From the NCBI GenBank assembly GCA_023229545.1, contig JALNZB010000004.1, positions 1 through 64,000 on the forward strand: 64,000 nucleotides of DNA. Direction: 5' to 3'. The translations under genes were made by a program, and so were the position numbers. The notes beneath the pieces were generated by a model. That model was given only the letters and a program-made list of their open reading frames with translations. It was not told where the DNA came from and ran no database searches. This stretch comes from Sulfuritalea sp. (GTDB taxonomy: Bacteria > Pseudomonadota > Gammaproteobacteria > Burkholderiales > Rhodocyclaceae). Shown here piece by piece: positions 54,125-62,516 of the stretch; position 1 is the first letter of the stretch; every line of letters begins with the position of its first letter.

Positions 54125-54967
54125 ATGAAAACGCCGAAACGACTCCAGCCGCTGGTGGCCGAAGGCCTGGTCGACGAGGTGCTGCGCCAGTTGATGAGCG
54201 GCAAGGAGGCGACCGTGTATATCGTGCGCTGCGGCGAGAATGTCCGTTGCGCCAAGGTGTACAAGGACGCCAATCAGCGCAGCTTTCGCAAGAGCGTGTC
54301 GTATCAGGAGGGCCGCAAGACCAAGAACAGCCGGCAGGTGCGGGCCATGGAGAAGGGCACGCGCTACGGCCGCCAGATGCAGGAAGAGGCCTGGCAAAGC
54401 GCCGAGGTCGATGCACTGTATCGCCTCGCCGCCGCCGGGGTGCGCGTGCCGCAGCCTTACATTTGCACCGAGGGCGTGCTGCTGATGGACCTGGTGACCG
54501 ATGCCGACGGCCAGCCGGCGCCACGCCTCAATGACATCGAACTATCGGCAGAACAGGCGCTGCAATTCCACGCCGGACTGCTCAATCAGGTGGTGCGCAT
54601 GCTGTGCGCCGGGATCATCCACGGCGACTTGTCCGAGTACAACATTCTGGTCGGCGGCGACGGCCCGGTCATCATCGACCTGCCGCAAGCCGTCGATGCC
54701 GCCGGCAACAGCAACGCCGGCGCCATGCTGGAGCGCGACGTGGCCAACCTGGCGAGCTACTTCGGCCGTTTTGCGCCCGAGCTGGCCGGCAGCGACTACG
54801 GCAAGGAAATCTGGCGGCTGTATCAGGCCGGCAGCCTGACGCCCGAGAGCGAACTGACGGGCCGCATCGAAATCGACCAGCGCATCGCCGACGTCGACGC
54901 CGTGCTGGAAGTGGTCAAGGAAGCGCTGCTGGACGAGGAGCGGCGGCAACTGTATCTGGCGGGTTGA
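54125..54967 (+). CDS. RIO-type serine protein kinase
   Basis: 280 residues with the atypical RIO kinase signature: GKEATVYIVRCG (ATP-binding), AKVYKD (Lys), IIHGDLSEYNILV (catalytic Asp) and VIIDLPQAV (metal Asp). RIO kinases act on ribosome assembly in archaea and eukaryotes. The bacterial ones are less studied, but the position 6 bp after dbpA fits a ribosome-linked role. Confidence 0.9.
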   Translation: MKTPKRLQPLVAEGLVDEVLRQLMSGKEATVYIVRCGENVRCAKVYKDANQRSFRKSVSYQEGRKTKNSRQVRAMEKGTRYGRQMQEEAWQSAEVDALYRLAAAGVRVPQPYICTEGVLLMDLVTDADGQPAPRLNDIELSAEQALQFHAGLLNQVVRMLCAGIIHGDLSEYNILVGGDGPVIIDLPQAVDAAGNSNAGAMLERDVANLASYFGRFAPELAGSDYGKEIWRLYQAGSLTPESELTGRIEIDQRIADVDAVLEVVKEALLDEERRQLYLAG

Positions 54968-54969
54968 TC

Positions 54970-54994
54970 GCCGTACCGCCAGCGCCGACTCTTA
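54970..54994 (+). repeat. Dispersed 25-bp repeat, copy 16 (just before arfB)
   Basis: Reads GCCGTACCGCCA then GCGCCGACTCTTA. It ends 5 bases before the arfB ATG and so takes the place of a normal ribosome site. Confidence 0.85.
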
Positions 54995-54999
54995 TAGCC

Positions 55000-55416
55000 A
55001 TGCCAAACTCCAAAGCCGAATCCCTGTTGCGCGAAGACGAAGTCGAGATCACGGCGATTCGCGCCCAGGGCGCGGGCGGGCAGAACGTCAACAAGGTTTC
55101 CAACGCGGTGCATCTGCGTTTCGACATCAATGCTTCCTCGCTGCCCGAGGAGATCAAGGCCCGCCTGCTGCAACTGGGCGACCAGCGCATCAGCGACGAT
55201 GGTGTGGTGATCATCAAGGCGCAGCAATTCCGCAGCCTCGAACGCAACACCTTCGCCGCGCTGGAGCGGCTGCGCGCCATGATTGTCCAGGCCGCGCACA
55301 TTCCGCGCCCGCGCCGCGCCACCAAGCCGACACGCAGTTCGCAAAAGCGCCGCGTCGACAGCAAGGTGCTGCGCGGAAAGGTCAAGGCGCTGCGCGGCCG
55401 GATCAGCGATTCCTGA
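55000..55416 (+). CDS. arfB: Ribosome-rescue peptidyl-tRNA hydrolase ArfB
   Basis: 138 residues. The release-factor GGQ is in RAQGAGGQNVNKVSNAV, and a basic tail (RATKPTRSSQKRRVDSKVLR) enters the mRNA channel of stalled ribosomes. No purine-rich ribosome site is seen because a 25-bp repeat copy fills the region before the ATG. The frame stays open through the repeat (AVPPAPTLIA), so a longer product is conceivable. It completes a run of ribosome-related genes with dbpA and the RIO kinase. Confidence 0.93.
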   Translation: MPNSKAESLLREDEVEITAIRAQGAGGQNVNKVSNAVHLRFDINASSLPEEIKARLLQLGDQRISDDGVVIIKAQQFRSLERNTFAALERLRAMIVQAAHIPRPRRATKPTRSSQKRRVDSKVLRGKVKALRGRISDS

Positions 55417-55443
55417 TTTTTGGTAACTGTCACCGAGGACGCC

Positions 55444-55878
55444 ATGGAACCCCATCTCACCGATATCAGTCGCGTCATACAGTTGGCGGTGGCGCCCGTC
55501 TTCCTGCTGACAGCGATAGCCACGCTGATCAATGCCCTGAATGCGCGGCTGGGGCGGGCGGTCGATCGCCGGCGCGTGGTACAGGAACGCCTGCATACCC
55601 AAACGGCTGGCGAAACCGCAACGGCGGAGGCGGAAATCAGCTACCTGACGCGGCGCACTCGCTTGGTCTACTTCGCGATCTTCTGCGCCGTGCTCTCGGC
55701 GCTGCTGGTGTGCATGGTGGTGGCCGGCGCTTTTCTTGGCGCGCTGCTGGGGGCCGATCTCTCCCGCCCCGTGGCGACGCTGTTCATCGCCGCCATGCTG
55801 GCCATGATCGCGGCGCTCGGCCTGTTCCTGCGCGAAGTCTATCTGGCGGTGCGCACTGGCACGCACAACCGGCCTTGA
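55444..55878 (+). CDS. DUF2721 membrane protein
   Basis: 144 residues with three hydrophobic helices. It matches DUF2721 (ISRVIQLAVAPVFLLTAIAT, YLTRRTRLVYFAIFC). GAGG precedes the ATG at 55444. Function unknown. Confidence 0.82.
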   Translation: MEPHLTDISRVIQLAVAPVFLLTAIATLINALNARLGRAVDRRRVVQERLHTQTAGETATAEAEISYLTRRTRLVYFAIFCAVLSALLVCMVVAGAFLGALLGADLSRPVATLFIAAMLAMIAALGLFLREVYLAVRTGTHNRP

Positions 55879-55970
55879 ACCAAGGTATCCCATAGGAATA
55901 GTGGCGCGGTCGGGTTTTTCAGCGCCCTGCTAAGATCGAATCCTGACAATTTTGAAACAGGAGCATTCAA

Positions 55971-56717
55971 ATGAAGAGCCGGCTGGTAATCACCGCACTG
56001 GTAGCGACATCGGCAGTCATGAGTGGTTGCGTCGCTGTACCCGTGCAGGAATCTCATCACGATCATGTCCAGGTGATTACCCTGGCGCCGCCCCCGCACC
56101 TTCATGAGAATCCGGGGCATCCGCCTGCTGCGGGATTCGTCTGGATTTCCGGTTACTGGAACTGGAGCGGCGTCCGCTACGCTTGGGTGTCGGGCCGATG
56201 GGAGGCTCCGCGCCATGGCTATTCGTGGGTACCGCATCGCTGGGAGCGGGATGGAAACCAGTGGCGGCAACGCGGCGGCACATGGGAGCGCGAGACGCGG
56301 CATCCGTCGGCGCCGACACCGGTGCCGCCTCCTGCCCGTCAAGTCGAGCATCGTGATGACCACCGGCATGTTCCGGCTCCGGAGGTCCGGCGTGAAGCAG
56401 ATCAGCCCCGGAAAATGGAGCAAAAGGCTGTTCCGAACCACGCCACCGATCAGCGGTGGAAAGCCGAGCGGGATGCCGCATCGAAGCGGGCCGTTGAATC
56501 CCGGAATGCTGGGTCGAAAACCGAGCCCAAGCGCGACGCCAAGGCCGACTCCAAGGTCGAGTCGAAAGACTCGCGGAAACATTCCGCTGAACGGAAGAAC
56601 GCCGAGCCCGATGCCAGATCGAAGCAAGCCGCCGAACCGAAGAAACCCGAGCCCGGCGTCGCGCCGAAACAAGAGCCCGATACGCGCAAATCGTCCGATT
56701 CGCAGGGCGCCCGGTAA
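55971..56717 (+). CDS. YXWGXW-repeat lipoprotein with Lys/Glu-rich tail
   Basis: 248 residues. The lipobox MSGC (Cys at about 20) indicates a lipid anchor. The repeats GFVWISGYWNW, YAWVSGRWEAP and YSWVPHRWERD are the YXWXXGXW type. The rest is a long charged disordered tail rich in Lys, Glu and Ala. An AGGAG lies before the ATG. Function unknown; the envelope location is inferred. Confidence 0.83.
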   Translation: MKSRLVITALVATSAVMSGCVAVPVQESHHDHVQVITLAPPPHLHENPGHPPAAGFVWISGYWNWSGVRYAWVSGRWEAPRHGYSWVPHRWERDGNQWRQRGGTWERETRHPSAPTPVPPPARQVEHRDDHRHVPAPEVRREADQPRKMEQKAVPNHATDQRWKAERDAASKRAVESRNAGSKTEPKRDAKADSKVESKDSRKHSAERKNAEPDARSKQAAEPKKPEPGVAPKQEPDTRKSSDSQGAR

Positions 56718-56735
56718 GCGTGACAAACATCGATT

Positions 56736-56768
56736 CGCTCCCGGCGAGGTGCATTCCTCGCGGGAGCG
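56736..56768 (+). terminator. GC-rich stem-loop after lipoprotein gene
   Basis: CGCTCCCG-g-CGAGG pairs with CCTCG-CGGGAGCG around a six-base loop. No T run follows, so it may be an mRNA-stabilising or weak terminating hairpin. Confidence 0.45.
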
Positions 56769-56878
56769 GAATGATGGCCACACCCAGGATCGGTCGGACC
56801 GCCGCGCGCAAAGCTGTTGATTCACCGAAGTCTCACGCGGCATGTTGACGCGCGGCCCGCTGCTCGACGATCCGGCGG

Positions 56879-57679
56879 TCAGCCGAACAAGCCGTGGAGC
56901 ATCTTCGCCAATAGCAGGATCAGCACGCCGGCGAAGACCTTCTTCAGCGTCGGCACCGGCAGCCGGTGCGCCGCCCTCGCGCCGAAGGGAGCCACCAGCA
57001 TGCTGGTGACGACGCAGGCCGCCACCGCCGGCAGGTAGATGAAGCCGAAGCTGCCCTGCGGCAGCCCGCTCGCCGCGTAGCCGCTCACCATGTAGCCGGC
57101 GGTGCCGGCCAGCGCGATCGGCAGTCCGATCGCCGCCGAAGTGCCGATCGCGTTGTGCATCTTCACGTTGCACCAGGTCATGAACGGCACCGACAGGGAG
57201 CCGCCACCGATCGCCACCAGGGCCGAAATGCCGCCGATGAAAGCGCCGACACCAAACATGCCGGTCGCGCCCGGCAACTGCCGCGAAGGTTTGGGCTTCA
57301 CGTTCAGGATCATCTGCACCGCGACCCAGGCGATGAACGCGGCGAAGAAGATCGCCAGCGGTCGCGTCGGCACGCGGCTCGCCACCTGCGCGCCGGCCAG
57401 CGTGCCGACAACGATGCCCGGCGCGATGGCGCGCACAATGGGCCAGATCACGGCGCCGTGGGCGTGGTGCGCGCGCAGGCTTGAAATCGACGTGAACACG
57501 ATGGCCGCCAGCGAGGTGCCGAGCGCCAGGTGCATCAGGTGTTCCTGCGGAAAGCCCTGCGCGGCGAACATCAGCGCCAGAACGGGCACCATGATTGCGC
57601 CGCCGCCCACGCCGAGCAGCCCGGCGAAAAAGCCCGCAACGGCGCCCAGCGCCAGATAACCCATCATCCACGCCGTCAT
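56879..57679 (-). CDS. TSUP-family (TauE/SafE) membrane transporter
   Basis: 266 residues with about eight membrane helices and two related halves, each with the family glycine motif (FFAGLLGVGGGAIMVPVLAL and ISALVAIGGGSLSVPFMTW). Members export sulfite or sulfoacetate-type anions or pass sulfur compounds; the substrate here is unknown. The ATG overlaps the EVE-gene stop by 4 nt. Confidence 0.88.
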   Translation of the reverse strand: MTAWMMGYLALGAVAGFFAGLLGVGGGAIMVPVLALMFAAQGFPQEHLMHLALGTSLAAIVFTSISSLRAHHAHGAVIWPIVRAIAPGIVVGTLAGAQVASRVPTRPLAIFFAAFIAWVAVQMILNVKPKPSRQLPGATGMFGVGAFIGGISALVAIGGGSLSVPFMTWCNVKMHNAIGTSAAIGLPIALAGTAGYMVSGYAASGLPQGSFGFIYLPAVAACVVTSMLVAPFGARAAHRLPVPTLKKVFAGVLILLLAKMLHGLFG

Positions 57680-58140
57680 TTCATCAGCCTGGTCACAATG
57701 AATTTCCATTCCGCCGGGTCGACCGGGGTGATCGACAGCCGGTTGCCGCGTTGCAGGACGCGCATGTGGGCCAGCTCGGGATGCGCCCGCAGCTCATCGA
57801 GACCGACCAGCCGCGTCTTCTTCACGACGCGCACATCGACATTCAGCCAGCGCGGATTCTCCGGCGTCGATTTCGGGTCGAAGTAATGGCTTTTTGGATC
57901 GAACTGGGTGCGATCCGGATAGGCGAGTTGCGCCACTTCGGCCAGTCCGGCGATGCCCGGCTGCTTGCAGTTCGAGTGATAGAAGAGCACCTGGTCGCCG
58001 ATTTTCATCTGGTCACGCATGAAATTGCGCGCCTGGTAGTTGCGCACGCCCCACCAGTCGACGATCTGCTGCGGCATCGCCAGCACGTCGTCGATGCCCA
58101 CCACCGCGGGCTCGGTTTTCATCAGCCAGTAGCGCGCCAT
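57676..58140 (-). CDS. EVE-domain protein
   Basis: 154 residues, a single EVE (PUA-like) domain: RYWLMKTEP, VDWWGVRNYQARNFMRDQMK, DQVLFYHSNCKQPGIAGLAEV and NVDVRVVKKTRLVGLDEL. EVE domains bind modified bases in DNA or RNA. It is coupled with the TSUP gene downstream and one base from the HDOD gene upstream. Confidence 0.9.
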   Translation of the reverse strand: MARYWLMKTEPAVVGIDDVLAMPQQIVDWWGVRNYQARNFMRDQMKIGDQVLFYHSNCKQPGIAGLAEVAQLAYPDRTQFDPKSHYFDPKSTPENPRWLNVDVRVVKKTRLVGLDELRAHPELAHMRVLQRGNRLSITPVDPAEWKFIVTRLMK

Positions 58141-59420
58141 CAGTCTGCATCCACGCCGAGTTGCTGCACCCAGGCCAGCGTTTCGGCGAGGATTTCGCCG
58201 AGCAGGCCCATTGTGCCCGCCGCTCCGTAAGGGATGAGCAGCGCCTGGGTGCCGGCGATGTCGTTGTCATCGTAGCGCTCGATCAGCGCAAATAGCCGAC
58301 CGAGCGTTCCTTCCCGGTGCGTCAGCGCCAGCCGCACCTCGTTGCCGACCGAAATCTGCGCCAGCACGTCGGTCATCGACATGCCCAGTGCGGCGGGCAC
58401 CACCGACATCAGGCCGGTAATGAAGGCTGGGTCGCGCAGCTCCCTTTGCCCTGGGAGCAGCCTCTCCACCAGCAGTTCCATGAAACGCCCGCGCAGGGCC
58501 GCCAACTGGAGCAGCGGGTTGTGGCCGAGATCGACATTCGCGCCGCGGCTGAAGAGCAGCAATTGCAGCCAGCGTTGCAACTGGCGCCGGCCAAGCACCG
58601 CGATGGCCTGGCGCACCGAGGTGATGCGCGTCCGCGCACCGACGCCGACTGAATTGGTCAGGCGCAGCAGATTGATTATCAGCGCCGGTTCGGTGCGAAA
58701 GGCGGCATCGAGCCGCGCCTGGTCGGCGTCTTCCGCCACCAGCTTGATCAGGCGCAGCAGCCCCTGGGTCGAGGTATCCAGTTTGCGGCCTTCGACAATC
58801 ACCGGCTTGGCGAAGTAGTAGCCCTGAAACAGGTGAAATCCCAGCAGGCGGCACAGCTCCATCTGTCCCTGCGATTCGACATGGGCCGCTATCAGCGTGC
58901 GGCGCGTGGTGCCGAGCGCCCGTGCCGCAGTTTGCAGTTGATCTCCCGCCAGGCCGTCCACATTGATCTTGAGCCAGGTGGCAAGATCGACCAGCGGCCA
59001 CAGGTGGTCGCCGACATCGGCGACACCGGTAAGCGAGAAGGCGTAGCCCTTGGCCTTGAGTTCCTGACAGCGCGGCAGCAATGTCTGGTCGGCAAAGGCC
59101 GCGACACTGATTTCGAGCACCACGCTGTCCTTTGGCAGCAACTCGACCACATCGCTTTCGAGAAACGTGGCGTCGACATTGATGAAGGCGCGCACCTGAC
59201 CAAAGATATTGGCCAGGCCAAGTTCCGCGAAGGCCTTGCAGACGACATCGGCGGTAGCCGCCTTGGCCGTCGCGGCGCTATCGACATGAGCCGAGTTTTC
59301 CGCCGTGGCGCGAAACAGCAGTTCGTAACCGGCCAGCCCCTGATCCTTGTCGAGGATCGGTTGACGACCGATAAACACTTCGCGCAATTGATCCCGCGTC
59401 TGGGTGACTTGATCGCTCAT
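58140..59420 (-). CDS. Degenerate EAL plus HDOD signalling protein
   Basis: 426 residues, YuxH-like. The N-terminal EAL-type domain (about 10-215) keeps FIGRQPILDKDQGLAGYELL but lacks the EAL and DDFG catalytic motifs, so it probably only binds c-di-GMP or protein. The C-terminal HDOD domain (about 225-410) carries ALIINLLRLTNSV and SVRQAIAVLGRRQLQRW. The ATG lies 11 bases downstream of a strong terminator, so the gene either needs its own promoter inside that region or depends on read-through. Confidence 0.88.
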   Translation of the reverse strand: MSDQVTQTRDQLREVFIGRQPILDKDQGLAGYELLFRATAENSAHVDSAATAKAATADVVCKAFAELGLANIFGQVRAFINVDATFLESDVVELLPKDSVVLEISVAAFADQTLLPRCQELKAKGYAFSLTGVADVGDHLWPLVDLATWLKINVDGLAGDQLQTAARALGTTRRTLIAAHVESQGQMELCRLLGFHLFQGYYFAKPVIVEGRKLDTSTQGLLRLIKLVAEDADQARLDAAFRTEPALIINLLRLTNSVGVGARTRITSVRQAIAVLGRRQLQRWLQLLLFSRGANVDLGHNPLLQLAALRGRFMELLVERLLPGQRELRDPAFITGLMSVVPAALGMSMTDVLAQISVGNEVRLALTHREGTLGRLFALIERYDDNDIAGTQALLIPYGAAGTMGLLGEILAETLAWVQQLGVDAD

Positions 59421-59432
59421 CGGTTCAGGACG

Positions 59433-59463
59433 AAAAAAAGAGGGCGCGGAATGTTCCGCGCCC
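59433..59463 (-). terminator. Rho-independent terminator after 6S RNA
   Basis: On the minus strand, GGGCGCGGAA-CA-TTCCGCGCCC is followed by TCTTTTTTT. It is a perfect ten-base-pair stem that ends the zapA-6S transcript. Confidence 0.88.
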
Positions 59464-59469
59464 AACTGA

Positions 59470-59660
59470 CAGAATCCCCCGCGAGTGCCGTTTTGGCCGG
59501 CATCCTGAACCATGGTTCAGAGGGGCCACGTTCCTGCCGCATCAGGTTCGCTTCCGGGGAGGAGAGCGATCACAACAGCGGCGTCTTTGGGCTGCGGCCG
59601 ATGCCAATCGGTATTGGTTCAAGGAATGTATGGCCTTGGCGAACACCGCAGGGGAAACCC
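59470..59660 (-). ncRNA. ssrS: 6S RNA
   Basis: About 185 nt directly downstream of zapA, where 6S RNA usually sits in proteobacteria. The 5' side CCCTGCGGTGTTCGCC can pair with a 3' side GGCACTCGCGGGG, the typical closing stem. TGAACC-ATGG-TTCA near the 3' end is also 6S-like. It mimics an open promoter and traps sigma-70 RNA polymerase. The ends are approximate, and a strong terminator follows. Confidence 0.72.
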
Positions 59661-59715
59661 TGGGAAACCAGGCAACTCATTCGCGAATCAGGGGCGGAAA
59701 CCGGTCGAACAGCGG

Positions 59716-60030
59716 TCAGAACAACTGCTCTTGCTGCGCCAGCGATTCGTCGAGCTTGGCTTCGATGAGATCGATTCTACGCTGAATCGATTCGCTTTCA
59801 AGTACCGCCGCAAGATCTGCCGGAGTGTTCTTCTCGGTGAGCAATTCATGCGCCAGATTCAGAGCTGCCATGACAGCGAGGCGTTCGCCGCTGCCCTTTG
59901 TCTTCTCGCCTGCTTCCTTCAGCCTGCCATCCAAAAAGGCCACGGCGGCAAGCAGCGATTCACGCTCGGCGGGTTCGCAGGCGACACGATAGTCCTTGCC
60001 CAGCAGCTTGACTTCAAGGGTAGCGCTCAT
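59716..60030 (-). CDS. zapA: Cell division protein ZapA
   Basis: 104 residues: LEVKLLGKDYRVACEPAERE then a C-terminal coiled coil. ZapA bundles FtsZ filaments at midcell. The start overlaps the upstream small gene by 4 nt, and 6S RNA lies downstream. Confidence 0.93.
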   Translation of the reverse strand: MSATLEVKLLGKDYRVACEPAERESLLAAVAFLDGRLKEAGEKTKGSGERLAVMAALNLAHELLTEKNTPADLAAVLESESIQRRIDLIEAKLDESLAQQEQLF

Positions 60031-60221
60031 TCGTCGGGCAATTGCGTCATCAGCGTTTCGAGACGTTCGCGCGTGATGTCGATCTTCTGCGCCAGCGCCG
60101 CCTTGTCGGCTTCCAGACCCGCGACATGTGCGCGCAGAGCCTGATTCTCGCCGCGCAGACTGGCGCAGACGGCCACTATCTGTTCGACCTTCTGCTCAAG
60201 GTGATCGAGGGAAACGCTCAT
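60027..60221 (-). CDS. ZapB-like coiled-coil protein
   Basis: 64 residues, almost entirely coiled coil (LDHLEQKVEQIVAVCASLRG then a leucine-spaced helix). Its position directly before zapA is typical of the small conserved TIGR02449-type cell-division protein. A division role is inferred from context. Confidence 0.82.
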   Translation of the reverse strand: MSVSLDHLEQKVEQIVAVCASLRGENQALRAHVAGLEADKAALAQKIDITRERLETLMTQLPDE

Positions 60222-60330
60222 GCCGGCAAGTTTCCGGGAAAACCGTAATCAGGTCAAGCAACAAGGGGGCGAACTGAATGTGTTTTAACAGGCGCCGTCG
60301 CGAATTAACCCCTGTCTGGCAAAATGCGGC

Positions 60331-61434
60331 ATGCCCACTCACGCCTTTTCTCCGGCCAGCCTGCGCCGCGCGCTGGTGATCAAGCTGCGTCATCATGGCG
60401 ATGTCCTGCTTGCCGCGCCGGTGATCTCGATGCTGAAGCGCGTGGCGCCGCAGTGCGAGGTGGATGCGCTGGTTTACGCCGATACCGCGCCGATGCTGGA
60501 AGGTCACCCGGCGCTGGCGCAATTGCATTTGATCGACCGCAACTGGAAGCGGCAGGGCTTATGGCGGCAGGCCGTGGCCGAATGGCGGCTGACCTCCGAA
60601 CTGGGGGCGCGGCACTATGATCTTGTCGTGCATCTGTCGGTGCATACGCGCGGCGCCTGGCTGGTGCGTCTGCTGCGACCCCGCTGGTCGGTGGCGCCCA
60701 GGTCCCGCACCGGCTTCTGGATGAACAGCTTCACTCATCTCTATCCGGCGCAGTCTGACCCGCTGCGCCACACGGTGGACACCAATCTCGACAGCTTGCG
60801 GGTGCTGGGGCTGGCGCCGACGCCTGCCGATATGCGCGTGACGCTGGCGCCTGGCGCCAAGGCGGAGGCGCGCATCGCGGAGTTGCTGGCGCAGCACGGC
60901 TTGCCGGCGGGCGGCTTCGTGCATGTCCATCCCGCCTCGCGCTGGGCCTTCAAGTGCTGGCCGGCGGAACGCGTGGCCGCCTTGTGCGATGCGCTGGCGA
61001 CGAAGGGCTGGCCGATCGTGCTGACTTCGGCGCCGGAGGCGAAGGAGCAGGCGTTGATTGCCGATGTGCTTGCCACACGCGAGCGAAACGCCGCTTCACC
61101 AGCGCCGACTCTTGATTTGTCCGGTCAGCTTTCGCTCAAGGAACTTGCGGCATTAACGGCGCAGGCCAGGCTCTTCGTCGGCGTCGATTCGGCGCCCATG
61201 CACATGGCCGCCGCGATGGGCACGCCGGTGGTGGCCATCTTCGGTCCCTCGGGCGACCGCGAGTGGGGACCATGGGACGAAACGGGGGAAAATCGCCATC
61301 GCGTTGTCGCCTCGAACACTCACCCCTGCCGTCCCTGCGGCATGGCCGGCTGCAACGACAGCAAGGTCAGCGAATGTTTGGCCACGCTGCCAGTGGCGCA
61401 GGTGCTGACCGCTTGCGCGGAACTTCTCGCGTGA
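60331..61434 (+). CDS. Glycosyltransferase family 9, heptosyltransferase III-like
   Basis: 367 residues, RfaQ-like. The GT9 features are ALVIKLRHHGDVLLAAPV, VHPASRWAFKCWP and FVGVDSAPMHMAAAMGTPVVAIFGPS. It should add heptose to the LPS inner core. Residues 254-262 (AASPAPTL) come from a 25-bp repeat copy in the loop before LDLSGQLSLKEL. The stop overlaps the next gene by 4 nt (GTGA). Confidence 0.92.
   Translation: MPTHAFSPASLRRALVIKLRHHGDVLLAAPVISMLKRVAPQCEVDALVYADTAPMLEGHPALAQLHLIDRNWKRQGLWRQAVAEWRLTSELGARHYDLVVHLSVHTRGAWLVRLLRPRWSVAPRSRTGFWMNSFTHLYPAQSDPLRHTVDTNLDSLRVLGLAPTPADMRVTLAPGAKAEARIAELLAQHGLPAGGFVHVHPASRWAFKCWPAERVAALCDALATKGWPIVLTSAPEAKEQALIADVLATRERNAASPAPTLDLSGQLSLKELAALTAQARLFVGVDSAPMHMAAAMGTPVVAIFGPSGDREWGPWDETGENRHRVVASNTHPCRPCGMAGCNDSKVSECLATLPVAQVLTACAELLA
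61090..61114 (+). repeat. Dispersed 25-bp repeat, copy 17 (inside GT9 gene)
   Basis: Reads GCCGCTTCACCA then GCGCCGACTCTTG. It is in sense orientation and in frame, encoding AASPAPTL. Confidence 0.8.
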
Positions 61435-62516
61435 AGCTCGCCATTGTTCGTCAGAAGTACACTCCATTCGGCGGTGCAGAGCGCTTTGTCGAGCGCGCAC
61501 TGGCGGCGCTCAGGGCTAAAGGGATCGACGCTTCCATCGTCGCCCGCGAATGGCAGGGCGACATGCAAGGTGTCCGTGTCAATCCTTTCTACCTCGGTCG
61601 CACCTGGCGCGACGCGGGATTTGCGCGCGGCGTGCAGCGCCTGATCGCGCAGAAGCGTTTCGATCTGGTGCAAAGCCATGAGCGCATCCCCGGCTGCGAC
61701 ATCTACCGCGCCGGCGACGGCGTCCATGCCACCTGGCTGGAGCTGCGCAACCAGCCGGCGGATGCGTGGTCGCCCTGGCACCGCTACACGCTGGCGGCGG
61801 AGGCGGCGATGTTCCGCCATCCCGACTTGCGCGCGGTGATCTGCAATTCGCGCATGGTGAAGGACGACATCGCGCGCCGCTTCGGCGTCGCCGACGAAAA
61901 GCTGAACGTCATCTACAGCGGTGTCGATCTCGATGTCTTCCATCCGCGTCTGCGTGAGGAGCGTGGGCTGGGCTTGCGCGAGAAAGTCGGTGTTGGCGAG
62001 ACGGCGTCGGTGATCCTGTTCGTCGGCTCCGGTTACGAACGCAAAGGGCTGCCGACGCTGCTGCATGCGCTGTCGCGCATGACGCGCCGCGATGCCCGAC
62101 TCTGGGTGGTCGGCCGTGACAAGGATGAGATGCGGATGCGCAAACTGGCGCAGACGCTCGGTATCGATGATCGCGTGCTGTTCCTTGGCGCACAGCCCGA
62201 CGTGCGGCCCTTCTATGGCGCGGCGGATGTGTTCGCGCTGCCCACGCTCTACGATCCCTTCCCCAATGCCGCGCTGGAAGCGCTGGCCTGCGGCCTGCCG
62301 TTAGTCACGACCACGACTTGCGGCGCGGCGGAACTGGTTACGCCGTTCAACGGCGCGGTGATCGCCGCCGGGGACGTGACCGCATTGGCGGCCAGTCTGG
62401 ATGCGCTATGCGCGAGGGCGCCGACCATGCGCGGCGCGGCGCGCGCCAGCGTCGCCCATCTCGATCTGACCTCGATGGCGGCGCAATTGATGGCGCTCTA
62501 TTCGCGGTTGAGTTGA
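61431..62516 (+). CDS. Glycosyltransferase family 4, LPS core RfaG-like
   Basis: 361 residues from a GTG overlapping the previous stop. Features are IVRQKYTPFGGAERFVERAL, NSRMVKDDIARRFGV, LFVGSGYERKGLPTLLHAL and PNAALEALACGLPLVTT (Glu of the EX7E motif). It closely resembles WaaG/RfaG, which adds the first outer-core glucose. Residues 184-192 (EKVGVGETA), at the junction into the second Rossmann domain, come from a 25-bp repeat copy. Confidence 0.92.
   Translation: MKLAIVRQKYTPFGGAERFVERALAALRAKGIDASIVAREWQGDMQGVRVNPFYLGRTWRDAGFARGVQRLIAQKRFDLVQSHERIPGCDIYRAGDGVHATWLELRNQPADAWSPWHRYTLAAEAAMFRHPDLRAVICNSRMVKDDIARRFGVADEKLNVIYSGVDLDVFHPRLREERGLGLREKVGVGETASVILFVGSGYERKGLPTLLHALSRMTRRDARLWVVGRDKDEMRMRKLAQTLGIDDRVLFLGAQPDVRPFYGAADVFALPTLYDPFPNAALEALACGLPLVTTTTCGAAELVTPFNGAVIAAGDVTALAASLDALCARAPTMRGAARASVAHLDLTSMAAQLMALYSRLS
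61981..62005 (-). repeat. Dispersed 25-bp repeat, copy 18 (inside GT4 gene)
   Basis: On the minus strand it reads GCCGTCTCGCCA then ACACCGACTTTCT. It is in frame and encodes KVGVGETA. Confidence 0.75.

Noticed and set aside
54604..55416. 270-codon frame joining the RIO kinase region to arfB
   Set aside because: The part before 55000 is an off-frame reading of the RIO gene with Arg-rich sequence; only the ArfB part is real.
58625..58652. GCGCACCGACGCCGACTGA in the HDOD gene
   Set aside because: Only short parts match, and the length and sequence agree with a normal HDOD domain.
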